This document shows positions 35,345 through 43,056 of a stretch of 64,000 bases of DNA, piece after piece. Where the stretch lies: assembly GCF_001274935.1 (NCBI RefSeq), contig NZ_LILC01000011.1, forward strand, positions 62,705 through 126,704, written 5' to 3'. Below the pieces are notes generated by a model. It did not search any database. It was not told where the DNA came from and was given only the letters and a program-made list of their open reading frames with translations. Made by a program: the position numbers and the translations under genes. The number at the start of each line of letters is the position of its first letter. Position 1 is the first letter of the stretch. Origin of the DNA: Priestia koreensis. GTDB taxonomy: Bacteria > Bacillota > Bacilli > Bacillales > Bacillaceae_H.

Positions 35345-35379
35345 GAGGGACTCGTATACAGCGAGTCTTTCTTTTTTAT
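35345..35379 (+). terminator. Intrinsic terminator after acsA
   Basis: GACTCG (35349-35354) pairs with CGAGTC (35362-35367), followed by a TTTCTTTTTT tail. Confidence 0.7.
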
Positions 35380-35544
35380 TTCCCATGAAGGATGGCACAC
35401 TTTTACTGAACGGTACGTAAGATAATCACATGTTGGATGAATGTGAAAGGAACTAAATGGGTAAAGTTAGGATAGCACTTGAATTTTAGGATAAAATGAT
35501 AGATAATAGTCGTATATCAATTTTTAGTTGAATAATGTGAATGC

Positions 35545-35787
35545 GTTGAAAGGAATTAGTAGCGGTTTTCTCCCTGTTTAAGAGAGCTGATGGTTGGTGC
35601 AAATCAGTGCAAAGAAAGCAGTGAATTACGTCCTCGAGCATCTTTTGTGAATAGATAATTAGTAGCAAAAGACGGGCAAACCGTTATATTCGTTAAGTGG
35701 AAGCATCATGTTATACATAGGTGCTTCAATTAGGGTGGTACCGCGATTTTTTCGTCCCTTCTTCTTAGAAGGGGCTTTTTTTATTTC
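35545..35787 (+). promoter_or_regulatory. T-box riboswitch controlling tyrS (tyrosine specifier)
   Basis: All key parts of a T-box leader are visible. Stem I has the AG-bulge/distal-loop block AGAGAGCTGATGGTTGGTGC (35581-35600) and a specifier loop GTGAATTACGTCC with UAC (35637-35639), a tyrosine codon. The T-box sequence AGGGTGGTACCGCG lies at 35732-35745, followed by a terminator stem CCCTTCTTCTTAGAAGGG (35756-35773) and T-run. Uncharged tRNA-Tyr should stabilise the antiterminator and raise tyrS expression. Confidence 0.93.
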
Positions 35788-35812
35788 CCAAAAAGTTAAA
35801 GGAGAGATTTCA

Positions 35813-37069
35813 TTGGATATTTTACAAGATCTTGAGTTCCGTGGACTCATTAATCAGCAAACAGATGAAAAAGGATTAACAGAATTACTAAATAAAGAAT
35901 CTGTACGTTTATACTGTGGGTTTGACCCAACGGCAGACAGCTTGCATATTGGTCACTTGCTACCAATTTTAATTTTACGTCGTTTCCAACAAGCAGGTCA
36001 CCAACCGATTGCTCTTGTTGGTGGGGGAACGGGGCTAATTGGAGATCCAAGTGGTAAAAAAGCAGAGCGTACGTTAAATGAGCAAGAAGTCGTGGCTTCA
36101 TTTAGTGAACGTATTAAAGGACAGCTATCACGCTTTTTAGACTTTGAAGAAGTTGAGAATGCAGCTGTTATTGCGAACAACTACGATTGGATCGGATCTT
36201 TAGATGTAATCACGTTCCTTCGTGATATCGGAAAAAGCTTCGGTATTAACTATATGCTAGCAAAAGATTCTGTTCAATCGCGTATTGAGAGCGGGATTTC
36301 CTTTACAGAATTCAGCTACATGATTTTACAATCATACGATTTCTTAAATCTATACCAAACACACAACTGCCGTCTTCAAATTGGTGGTAGTGATCAGTGG
36401 GGGAATATCACAGCGGGTCTTGAATTAATCCGTAAAACAGAGCCAGAAGCAAAAGCCTTTGGTTTAACGGTTCCTCTTGTGACAAAGGCGGACGGTACGA
36501 AATTCGGTAAAACAGAAGGTGGCGCAATCTGGCTTGATGCAGAGAAAACAAGCCCGTACGAGTTCTACCAGTTCTGGATTAACACAGATGACCGTGACGT
36601 GATGAAATACCTAAAATACTTCACTTTCTTAACGCATGACGAAATTGAAGCACTTGATAAGAAAATGCAAGAAGCACCTGAAAAGCGTGAAGCACAAAAA
36701 GCACTTGCTGCTGAAATGTTGAAGCTTGTTCATAGTGAAGAAGCGTTAAATCAAGCGATCCATATTTCAGATGCATTGTTTAACGGAAATATTGCGGAGC
36801 TAACGGCTGAAGAAATCAAACAAGGTTTCAAAGACGTCCCATCTTACACACACAGCGGTGAAGAAGTAGGGTTAATTGACTTACTTGTGGAAGCAAAAAT
36901 TTCACCATCAAAACGTCAAGCAAGAGAAGATATTACAAACGGTGCCATCTACGTCAACGGTGAGCGCGTTCAAGATCTTCAAAAAGTATTATCAGAAGCT
37001 GATCGTATCGAAAGCCAATTTACCGTTGTTCGCCGCGGTAAGAAGAAATACACGCTTATTCAATACTAA
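35813..37069 (+). CDS. tyrS: Tyrosyl-tRNA synthetase TyrS
   Basis: A 418-residue class I synthetase that charges tRNA-Tyr. The HIGH motif is in DSLHIGHLLP (about residue 43), tyrosine binding in YMILQSYDFLNLY and IGGSDQWGNITAGLE, and the KMSKS equivalent is KFGKTEGG (about 228). A C-terminal S4 domain (SPSKRQAREDITNGAIYVNG) binds tRNA. The start is the TTG at 35813 with AAAGGAGAG seven bases upstream; the frame runs back into the T-box leader and must not be extended. Its original terminator is split by an inserted element. Confidence 0.93.
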   Translation: MDILQDLEFRGLINQQTDEKGLTELLNKESVRLYCGFDPTADSLHIGHLLPILILRRFQQAGHQPIALVGGGTGLIGDPSGKKAERTLNEQEVVASFSERIKGQLSRFLDFEEVENAAVIANNYDWIGSLDVITFLRDIGKSFGINYMLAKDSVQSRIESGISFTEFSYMILQSYDFLNLYQTHNCRLQIGGSDQWGNITAGLELIRKTEPEAKAFGLTVPLVTKADGTKFGKTEGGAIWLDAEKTSPYEFYQFWINTDDRDVMKYLKYFTFLTHDEIEALDKKMQEAPEKREAQKALAAEMLKLVHSEEALNQAIHISDALFNGNIAELTAEEIKQGFKDVPSYTHSGEEVGLIDLLVEAKISPSKRQAREDITNGAIYVNGERVQDLQKVLSEADRIESQFTVVRRGKKKYTLIQY

Positions 37070-37073
37070 GATG

Positions 37074-37389
37074 AAAAGATCCTGTAGCATGCAGGGCTAC
37101 TGAAAAACTTCGGATTTTTTAGATGATCAGTAGAACGTAAGACAGAAAAGCTGGGTCGATTTCGTTTTCCGGAATCGACCCAGCTTTTTCTTCATTCTTT
37201 TTAGGTTAACGGTGAAAATGGCCATTGCCCCTTGCATTTGCATGCCAACGATACCCCACAGAGGAGCGAGGAGGCTCACCGCACGCCCCGCGGAAAGCGA
37301 AGCGACCTGAAGTGGAAATCAACCACCTCCGTTATGAACGCAATCCTTTAAGGATTTTTTCAGTGGCCTCGTAGCATGCAGGATCTTTT
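37074..37389. terminator. tyrS terminator split by an inserted element
   Basis: AAAAGATCCTG (37074-37084) and CAGGATCTTTT (37379-37389) are perfectly complementary over 11 bases and the right arm is followed by more T. Removing the intervening element and one copy of the duplicated target gives a normal hairpin with a seven-base loop (TAGCATG). It lies between convergent tyrS and rpsD. Confidence 0.75.
37084..37382 (-). mobile_element. Deleted IS1182-type element (MITE-like) with target duplication
   Basis: About 275 bases (37096-37370) flanked by GTAGCATGCAGG on both sides (37084-37095 and 37371-37382). Its ends are imperfect inverted repeats, GGGCTACTGAAAAA and the complement of TTTTTTCAGTGGCC. 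Read on the minus strand it contains the same start (CATAACGGAG, GTTGATTTCCACT), GC-rich core start, transposase tail (QGAMAIFTVNLKR) and terminal hairpin as the 8.5 kb element. It lacks the second half of the core and most of the transposase remnant. It is a non-autonomous internal-deletion derivative. Confidence 0.72.
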
Positions 37390-37417
37390 TTTGTTCCTCA
37401 ATAGATAAATGACGGTA

Positions 37418-37458
37418 TAAAAAAAGCTGATCGTTTAAAAAACGACCAGCTTTTTTGA
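37418..37458. terminator. Terminator of rpsD
   Basis: AAAAAAGCTG-TCGTTT pairs with AACGA-CAGCTTTTTT with a one-base mismatch; T-tracts on both strands make it usable from either side. Confidence 0.75.
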
Positions 37459-37473
37459 AAGTCAACGAACTTA

Positions 37474-38076
37474 TTAACGAGAGTAGAACTCTACGATTAG
37501 AGCTTCGTTGATTTCAGCAGGTAATTCAGAACGTTCTGGTAAACGAGTGAAAGTACCTTCTAATTTATCAGCATCGAATGTTACGTAGTCAGGTACGTAG
37601 TTGTTCACTTCGATCGCTTCTTTGATTACGTCAAGGTTGTTAGATTTTTCACGAACGCTGATTACTTGACCAGCTTTCACGCGGTAAGATGGGATATCTA
37701 AACGTTTACCATCTACTAAAATGTGACCGTGGTTAACTAATTGACGAGCTTGACGACGAGTGCGAGCAAGACCCATACGATAAACAAGGTTATCAAGACG
37801 AGATTCTAAAAGAATCATGAAGTTTTCACCGTGTTTACCAACTAATTTACCAGCAGCATCAAATAAAGTGCGGAATTGACGCTCATTTACACCATACATA
37901 TGACGTAATTTTTGTTTTTCTTGTAATTGTAAACCGTATTCAGAAAGCTTTTTACGTTGACCAGGGCCATGTGGGCCTGGAGCGTAAGGACGCTTTTCTA
38001 ATTCTTTACCTGTACCACTTAAAGAGATACCAAGACGACGAGATAATTTCCAACTTGGACCAGTATAACGAGCCAT
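37474..38076 (-). CDS. rpsD: 30S ribosomal protein S4
   Basis: A 200-residue primary assembly protein of the small subunit. The N-terminal block is [20 protein letters not shown] and the S4 RNA-binding domain is [28 protein letters not shown] with [20 protein letters not shown]. It lacks the N-terminal zinc cysteines, as in B. subtilis S4. GGAGGAG is placed nine bases before the ATG. It is free-standing on the minus strand next to tyrS and preceded by a long leader, as in B. subtilis, where S4 represses its own translation. Confidence 0.96.
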   Translation of the reverse strand: MARYTGPSWKLSRRLGISLSGTGKELEKRPYAPGPHGPGQRKKLSEYGLQLQEKQKLRHMYGVNERQFRTLFDAAGKLVGKHGENFMILLESRLDNLVYRMGLARTRRQARQLVNHGHILVDGKRLDIPSYRVKAGQVISVREKSNNLDVIKEAIEVNNYVPDYVTFDADKLEGTFTRLPERSELPAEINEALIVEFYSR

Positions 38077-38292
38077 GAAGACTCCTCCTTACATGTTTTT
38101 ATTTTATGCAAAATAAAAACCAGACACATCTTGCATAATGCACATTTTATTTTCATGTATCCTCGCCCTAGCAGCTAAGAGTTACACGATACACCTCGTA
38201 AAAGAGGAATAAAATGCTGACACTAAGAATAATGTATAGGCTGCAATATTTCACACAATCGCAATTATATGCTTTTAGAAGTAGACTGTCAA
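38077..38292 (-). promoter_or_regulatory. rpsD promoter and autoregulatory leader
   Basis: On the minus strand TTGACA (38292-38287), a 17-base spacer and TATAAT (38269-38264) form a perfect sigma-A promoter. It predicts a leader of about 180 nt before rpsD. The leader includes paired segments, e.g. ATTTTATTTTGCAT-like strands near the start codon at 38100-38150. The family is known to use such a leader as the S4 translational operator. The promoter is read directly from sequence; the operator is inferred. Confidence 0.75.
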
Positions 38293-38510
38293 GAAAATAA
38301 GAGAAAAAAATGAATTTATACGCTGTAATAATTTTATAACTAGGAAAATATAGCTAGTTTATCTTATAATAGAGATAATAACCAAATTTTATGTTAAATA
38401 AAACAAACTGTCGTATTGAAAATAATTGAGGATTGGCAGGCGATCCTTTGAAAAACGCGCTTAATTTTATCCAGTTAATGACATTGTTTGAGAATAATGA
38501 AGGTGATGAA

Positions 38511-40379
38511 ATGGAAGGTTTGAAAGAATATACCTTATTAAAGTTTCGTGCTGCTTTATTTGATCTGCTTGCACGAGAAGAAGAGGCTACAGACATAACT
38601 GAATTAATAGATGAGATGCTGCTCATACTTTGTGAGACAATGGGTTTTTCCGGCATAGCATTAATATCTAGAAATTATCGTGCAAATCAGTATGTGGTAG
38701 AGCAGTGTACAGATCGTTCTATTCATTTGGATAACATTTTGGTTAGTTTGGAAGAGACGCTGCAGTCGGTGGAAGGAGATCCGCTGGACTCAGATATCTT
38801 ATGTACTGATTTTCAGCATCAGCACGCATATATTATTTCTTTAGAAACAAAGGCGAAACCGACTTATTTATATATAATTTCAAAAGAAGAAACGAGTACC
38901 TACTCCCTTTCCTGGTGGAAGGAGATTCAGGTAGAGTGTTCAAAGTTTCTTAACCGTCTCTACCATCAAGAGCACAGAGCTCATCAAGAACAGCGTTACG
39001 AGCAGCTATATCAAGTAACAAATAAGTTTCATTCCTCTATGAATATGAGCGACATTTTGTATCAAATTATTCATACACTAGAAACCGTTTATCCTCACTT
39101 TACCTATTTTTTGCTTTTGTCTCATGATATTAATAACCCTCATAACTTACCAATTAAACATCTTCACTATGAAGGTGATCAGTTTGATGAGAATGCCATG
39201 AAGGCTTACGTATCAGGAAAAGTACAAATTCACAGTGAGGTTTCGCACTCTATGTTGAACGCGCCACTAATAGGGAAACAAGGGATTTATGGTGTTCTAC
39301 AAGTGAGGGCGGCAGGAAAAGTGAATATGCCGGAAGATGAAATAAAGTTTATCTCGCTTCTCGGTATCACGGCCGGAAGCGCGTTGGAAAATGCTCAGTT
39401 GTATCAACAGTCGAAGCGCGTAATTGAAGATTTAAAACTCATCAATGAAACGTCTCATCAACTAAACTCTAACCTGAGATTGGCTGATACGATTCACTAC
39501 ATGTCAACGCAAATTACGAGCTTCTTTAATGCAAGTGCAGTAGGGTTTGTATTGTTTAGCCAAAATCGTAAAAGCAAAGTGCTACCTGGAAGTACCTCGT
39601 TCTTTTTTACTCCAGGCATTTATCAGTACGTTGATTTTATATACGAAAAGTTCTTGGTAGAGCATGATGCATTGTTCATTAATGATGCGACCTTACAAAT
39701 GTCTTATAAAGATCTCCCATTCTGTTCCATTATGGCTGTGCCGATGATTCAGAATGAACGTGTGACGGGTGCAGCCATCGTTTTGCATGAGAAGCCTTAT
39801 TTCTTTTCTTTCGATAACTTTAAATTGTTGCAATCTCTCATTCATCACTCGACGCTAGCATTCACGAATTCGATGTTGAGAGAAGAATTGGAAAAGCTAG
39901 TCGTAACAGATCACCTGACGAAGCTATTTTCTCGAGGGTATTTGGATGATAAGATTAAGGATTCCATGGTTCAAGATCCATATGGAACGTTTATTTTAGT
40001 TGATATTGATAACTTCAAACGAATTAACGATACGTACGGTCATCAAATAGGCGATCAAGTGATTATTCAAATTGCCAATATCATAAAATCGAACATTCGG
40101 GCAAAGGATATTGGAGCAAGGTGGGGAGGCGAGGAGCTCGCTCTCTATCTTCCTTCGGTTTCATTAGAAGCAGGCATTTTAATTGGCAATCGATTGCTAC
40201 AAAAGGTACGAGAGCAGACGAATCCGAAAACGACCATTTCATGCGGCGTGTCCTTTTGGAAAAATGAAGCGGAAGATCCGGATACGGCTCAACAGCTGTT
40301 CCATCGTGCTGACAAAGCCTTATATCAAGCGAAAAATCAAGGGAAAAATCAGCTCGTTGTTCAAAAAAGTCGTGTTTAA
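38511..40379 (+). CDS. dgcP: Diguanylate cyclase DgcP (YtrP), GAF-GGDEF protein
   Basis: A 622-residue cytoplasmic enzyme from the preferred ATG at 38511, which follows GAAGGTGA; a TTG at 38433 would add 26 residues. GAF-like domains fill the first two thirds. The C-terminal GGDEF domain from VVTDHLTKLFSRGYLDDKIK has the metal Asp in LVDIDNFKRINDTYGH and the active site ARWGGEELALYLP, where GGEEL is a functional variant of GGDEF. I see no RxxD inhibitory site just before the motif. It should make cyclic di-GMP from GTP. Gene order next to rpsD and ytsP matches B. subtilis dgcP. Confidence 0.85.
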   Translation: MEGLKEYTLLKFRAALFDLLAREEEATDITELIDEMLLILCETMGFSGIALISRNYRANQYVVEQCTDRSIHLDNILVSLEETLQSVEGDPLDSDILCTDFQHQHAYIISLETKAKPTYLYIISKEETSTYSLSWWKEIQVECSKFLNRLYHQEHRAHQEQRYEQLYQVTNKFHSSMNMSDILYQIIHTLETVYPHFTYFLLLSHDINNPHNLPIKHLHYEGDQFDENAMKAYVSGKVQIHSEVSHSMLNAPLIGKQGIYGVLQVRAAGKVNMPEDEIKFISLLGITAGSALENAQLYQQSKRVIEDLKLINETSHQLNSNLRLADTIHYMSTQITSFFNASAVGFVLFSQNRKSKVLPGSTSFFFTPGIYQYVDFIYEKFLVEHDALFINDATLQMSYKDLPFCSIMAVPMIQNERVTGAAIVLHEKPYFFSFDNFKLLQSLIHHSTLAFTNSMLREELEKLVVTDHLTKLFSRGYLDDKIKDSMVQDPYGTFILVDIDNFKRINDTYGHQIGDQVIIQIANIIKSNIRAKDIGARWGGEELALYLPSVSLEAGILIGNRLLQKVREQTNPKTTISCGVSFWKNEAEDPDTAQQLFHRADKALYQAKNQGKNQLVVQKSRV

Positions 40380-40384
40380 CAGAA

Positions 40385-40421
40385 GAAGAGGCGCCAGCTC
40401 ATTAGCTGGCGCCTCTTTTCG
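40385..40421. terminator. Bidirectional terminator of dgcP and ytsP
   Basis: GAGGCGCCAGCT (40388-40399) pairs perfectly with AGCTGGCGCCTC (40404-40415), with a CATT loop and T or A runs on both sides. Confidence 0.88.
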
Positions 40422-40423
40422 TG

Positions 40424-40903
40424 TTAAATAAATGGAAGAAGTTCTTCTACGAATAGCTCAAGGTACTTTTTATCGATTTCGTCAAAACGATCTGTAATTG
40501 GACTATCGATATCTAGTACGCCAATCACGTTTCCTTCTTTAACCATTGGAACAACAATTTCAGAACGAGAAGCTGCATCACAAGCGATATGTCCTGGGAA
40601 TTGGTGAACGTCTGCGACAAGCTGTGTTTTTTGTGTTTGTGCAGCTGTTCCGCATACCCCGCGTCCAAATGGAATACGAACGCAAGCAGGAAGACCTTGG
40701 AATGGTCCTAGTACTAACTCGTTTTGATCGTTCAGATAAAACCCAACCCAGTTTGTTTCGGTAAGAAACTGATTTAATAAGGCGGATGCATTAGCTAAAT
40801 TAGCGACTTGATTTGTCTCGCCTTCTAATAGTGCTTTTAGTTGTTTAATCAGAAGCTCATAGTCTTTCTCTTTGCTACCGCTATAGTTTTCGACATTAAA
40901 CAT
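40424..40903 (-). CDS. ytsP: Free methionine-(R)-sulfoxide reductase (GAF fold) YtsP
   Basis: A 159-residue GAF-domain enzyme of the fRMsr family. The three family cysteines are seen in FQGLPACVRIPFGRGVCGTAA and in GHIACDAASRSEIVVPM, the last two forming the catalytic pair. It reduces free methionine R-sulfoxide. The N-terminal YELLIKQLKALLEGETNQVANLANASALLNQFL and VGFYL blocks are also typical. GGAGGG lies at ideal distance before the ATG. It is convergent with dgcP. Confidence 0.88.
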   Translation of the reverse strand: MFNVENYSGSKEKDYELLIKQLKALLEGETNQVANLANASALLNQFLTETNWVGFYLNDQNELVLGPFQGLPACVRIPFGRGVCGTAAQTQKTQLVADVHQFPGHIACDAASRSEIVVPMVKEGNVIGVLDIDSPITDRFDEIDKKYLELFVEELLPFI

Positions 40904-41284
40904 GGTCGTTACCCTCCGTAATCGTTGTGAAATATAAATAAATGACAGAACTAGTCAGTTTATTACTAACTTTGTCGAGAAGTCACTAGAGGAATTTCAT
41001 AGAAAGTCAAGAAAGTGTATTTATAACGACTTTTCTAGGAGAAGATTCTACAAAATTCCTTTTGCCACGTGTGATTTCATAAGTAAACTGTTGATAATTG
41101 GTTTCATTTTTGCATACTTATATCCTCTTTTCAATTGTTTTGTTTCTTTCTTTTCTAAAAAATCACCTTAAACGAAAACGATCTTTTTTAGAATTTGAGA
41201 GAACATAACTAATCTTCTTTCTTTTGAGTAAAAGAAAGGGACGGAAGAAGGAATTAAAATGAATGCTTATCAAACGAAAATGGG
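40904..41284. other. Intergenic region between ytsP and refZ
   Basis: About 380 AT-rich bases between divergent genes. A ten-codon ORF (ATG near 41258, MNAYQTKMGC) with AAGAAGGA upstream ends just before the refZ start and could be a leader peptide, but this is weak. No strong hairpin or promoter pair was identified. Confidence 0.45.
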
Positions 41285-41941
41285 GTGTTAAGCTTGGCCA
41301 TTCAATCAAAAACAAAAGATCGAATTATTGATGCAGCCGTAGCGCTTTTTAATACGAAAGGATTTAATGGAACTTCTGTGCGTGATATTTCTCAAAAAGC
41401 AAAAGTAAACGTAGCGAATATTGCTTATTACTTTGAAAATAAGGAAGGTTTGCTAGAGCACCTCGTCACAACTTTTTTAGAAGGATATATTCAAGAGGTT
41501 GAAGCAGTTATAACGGATTTAGAGGAAAAGGGGCCAACGGAGTGCTTGTATAAGCTCATTCAAAGCCTTCTTCGCTATCATCATGAACATCGCCACATTG
41601 CTCGATTCGTTTATCGTGAGATTTCGCTAGATACGGTGTTAATTCGTGAGATTATGACAACGTATCTAACGAAAGAAAAATATTATTTAAAAATGGTGTT
41701 TGAACAAGGAATGAAAGAAAAGGCATTTAAAAAGCTAAACATCCCATACGTTATTTTACAGCTCAAGGGAATGCTCAGCATGCCTTATCTTCATCCTCAA
41801 TACCTAGCAGAAGTGTTGCACGTTTTTTCTCATGAAACTTTCTTCATTGAGCAGTATACGAAAGAATTAGAAAATTGGGTTCACCAAGTGATTCTTGAGC
41901 CTATGTCTGAGAGACGTCTCTATGTCAAAATGTCGTCTTAA
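41285..41941 (+). CDS. refZ: RefZ (YttP), TetR-family regulator of FtsZ
   Basis: About 215-218 residues. The TetR HTH is KTKDRIIDAAVALFNTKGFN followed by GTSVRDISQKAKVNVANIAYYFENKEGLLEH. The C-terminal half, with YREISLDTVLIREIMTTYLTKEKYYLKMVFEQG and LQLKGMLSMPYLHPQYLAEV, matches RefZ rather than generic TetR drug regulators. RefZ binds sites around the origin and affects FtsZ placement during sporulation. Start choices are GTG 41285 and TTG 41294; GGGGTG suits the TTG better. Its TAA and the TAA of convergent hisJ overlap within CTTAA. Confidence 0.85.
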   Translation: MLSLAIQSKTKDRIIDAAVALFNTKGFNGTSVRDISQKAKVNVANIAYYFENKEGLLEHLVTTFLEGYIQEVEAVITDLEEKGPTECLYKLIQSLLRYHHEHRHIARFVYREISLDTVLIREIMTTYLTKEKYYLKMVFEQGMKEKAFKKLNIPYVILQLKGMLSMPYLHPQYLAEVLHVFSHETFFIEQYTKELENWVHQVILEPMSERRLYVKMSS

Positions 41942-42744
41942 AGCATTGGTTCTAAGTATGAATAACCTTGACCAACATCCTTTGCAGTATGGGCATCAGA
42001 CCCATAGATGAGAGGGATGTTTCTTTTTTTTGCTTCTTTTACGACGGCATCAGCTGGGTAAGGTTCTTCGCAAAGCGGCTTATATAACCCAGCACCGTTG
42101 TAGTCAAGCTGCATGTTTTGTTTTTGGATGAGATCTAAAATACGATTGGTCTCGTATGTAAACTCGTTTTGGCATGGAAATGCTTTTTGGAATTTATGGA
42201 CAAGCGTCATATGACCGATTCGTTTTGGTTTGTATGCGCCTAGCGAAGAAAGAACAGATCTATAGACCGTGTCGTAATAAGCTTTATAGACGTTTTCAAC
42301 GCCTCCGAACACGTTGATCATGTCTGAAAAAACGTCAGAGCTGTAATCCATGCAGTAATAAGTTCCATTGTTTTGAAGAAAATGAACGGATAAAATGCTG
42401 TCATCAATTTCGTGTCCGTATGTGTCTAGAAACGCCTTCGTTTCCTCCTCAAACCCCTCAATAAAATCAACTTCAAACCCTACGTTAACGCGAATGTCTT
42501 TTTTAAAAGATTCCTTAAGCTGTTGAATAATATGAATGTAACCTTCTAAGTGTTCGAGTTTCATCCCGCTGTCTTGATCAGGTGTAGGGTCAACAAAAGA
42601 AGGTGGCAGAGGTGCATGTTCGGTAAATGAAATCATTTGAAATCCTTGCTTAATAGCTTGTTCAATATAGCGTTCAAATAGGTCTTTGGAGCCGTGTGGA
42701 CAATAAGGTGTATGAATATGTTGATCAGTTTTCATAGGTATCAT
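41938..42744 (-). CDS. hisJ: Histidinol-phosphatase HisJ (PHP family)
   Basis: A 268-residue PHP-domain metal phosphatase that dephosphorylates histidinol phosphate in histidine synthesis. Metal motifs are DQHIHTPYCPHGS (about residue 8), SFTEHAPLPP (about 40), VGFEVDFIEGFEEE (Glu, about 84), ILSVHFLQ (His) and the final IYGSDAHTAKDVGQGY (Asp-x-His). The nearest ATG has AGGAGG five bases upstream; a second ATG three codons in is also possible. The gene is separate from other his genes, as in B. subtilis, and is convergent with refZ. Confidence 0.9.
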   Translation of the reverse strand: MIPMKTDQHIHTPYCPHGSKDLFERYIEQAIKQGFQMISFTEHAPLPPSFVDPTPDQDSGMKLEHLEGYIHIIQQLKESFKKDIRVNVGFEVDFIEGFEEETKAFLDTYGHEIDDSILSVHFLQNNGTYYCMDYSSDVFSDMINVFGGVENVYKAYYDTVYRSVLSSLGAYKPKRIGHMTLVHKFQKAFPCQNEFTYETNRILDLIQKQNMQLDYNGAGLYKPLCEEPYPADAVVKEAKKRNIPLIYGSDAHTAKDVGQGYSYLEPML

Positions 42745-43056
42745 TTTACCTCCTCTTGCGATACGTGTAATAATAGACTACACCGAGTCAAAAAAAATAT
42801 AAACTGATTTCTCCGGAAGGCTCATTTTTTCTGTCTTTTTACCGATCAAATGCTTATACATGTGGTTTTTGTCGAATAAAATGCAAGGAACGACAAAATC
42901 ACAAGATTTTATGCAAAAAAATATAAAAATTTCATCAAAAACAGCTAGGATCGTGGTATCATAAAAACATTGACAAAAAAAGTTTATTTCGTATTTTAAA
43001 CCATTCATATACATAATAAATTGTAGCATTGGACCGGGAGTTTAAGGGGGCTTAGT
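42745..43056. promoter_or_regulatory. Divergent hisJ-ezrA promoter region
   Basis: For ezrA, TTGACA (42970-42975), a 16-base spacer and TATTTT (42992-42997) form a possible sigma-A promoter. TTTGTCGAA at 42868-42876 resembles a Spo0A box (TTTGTCGAA). No supported ORF occurs here. Confidence 0.45.

Noticed and set aside
42778-43029. 83-codon minus-strand ORF between hisJ and ezrA
   Set aside because: Phe/Ile/Cys-rich translation of AT-rich DNA without ribosome site; it covers the ezrA promoter.
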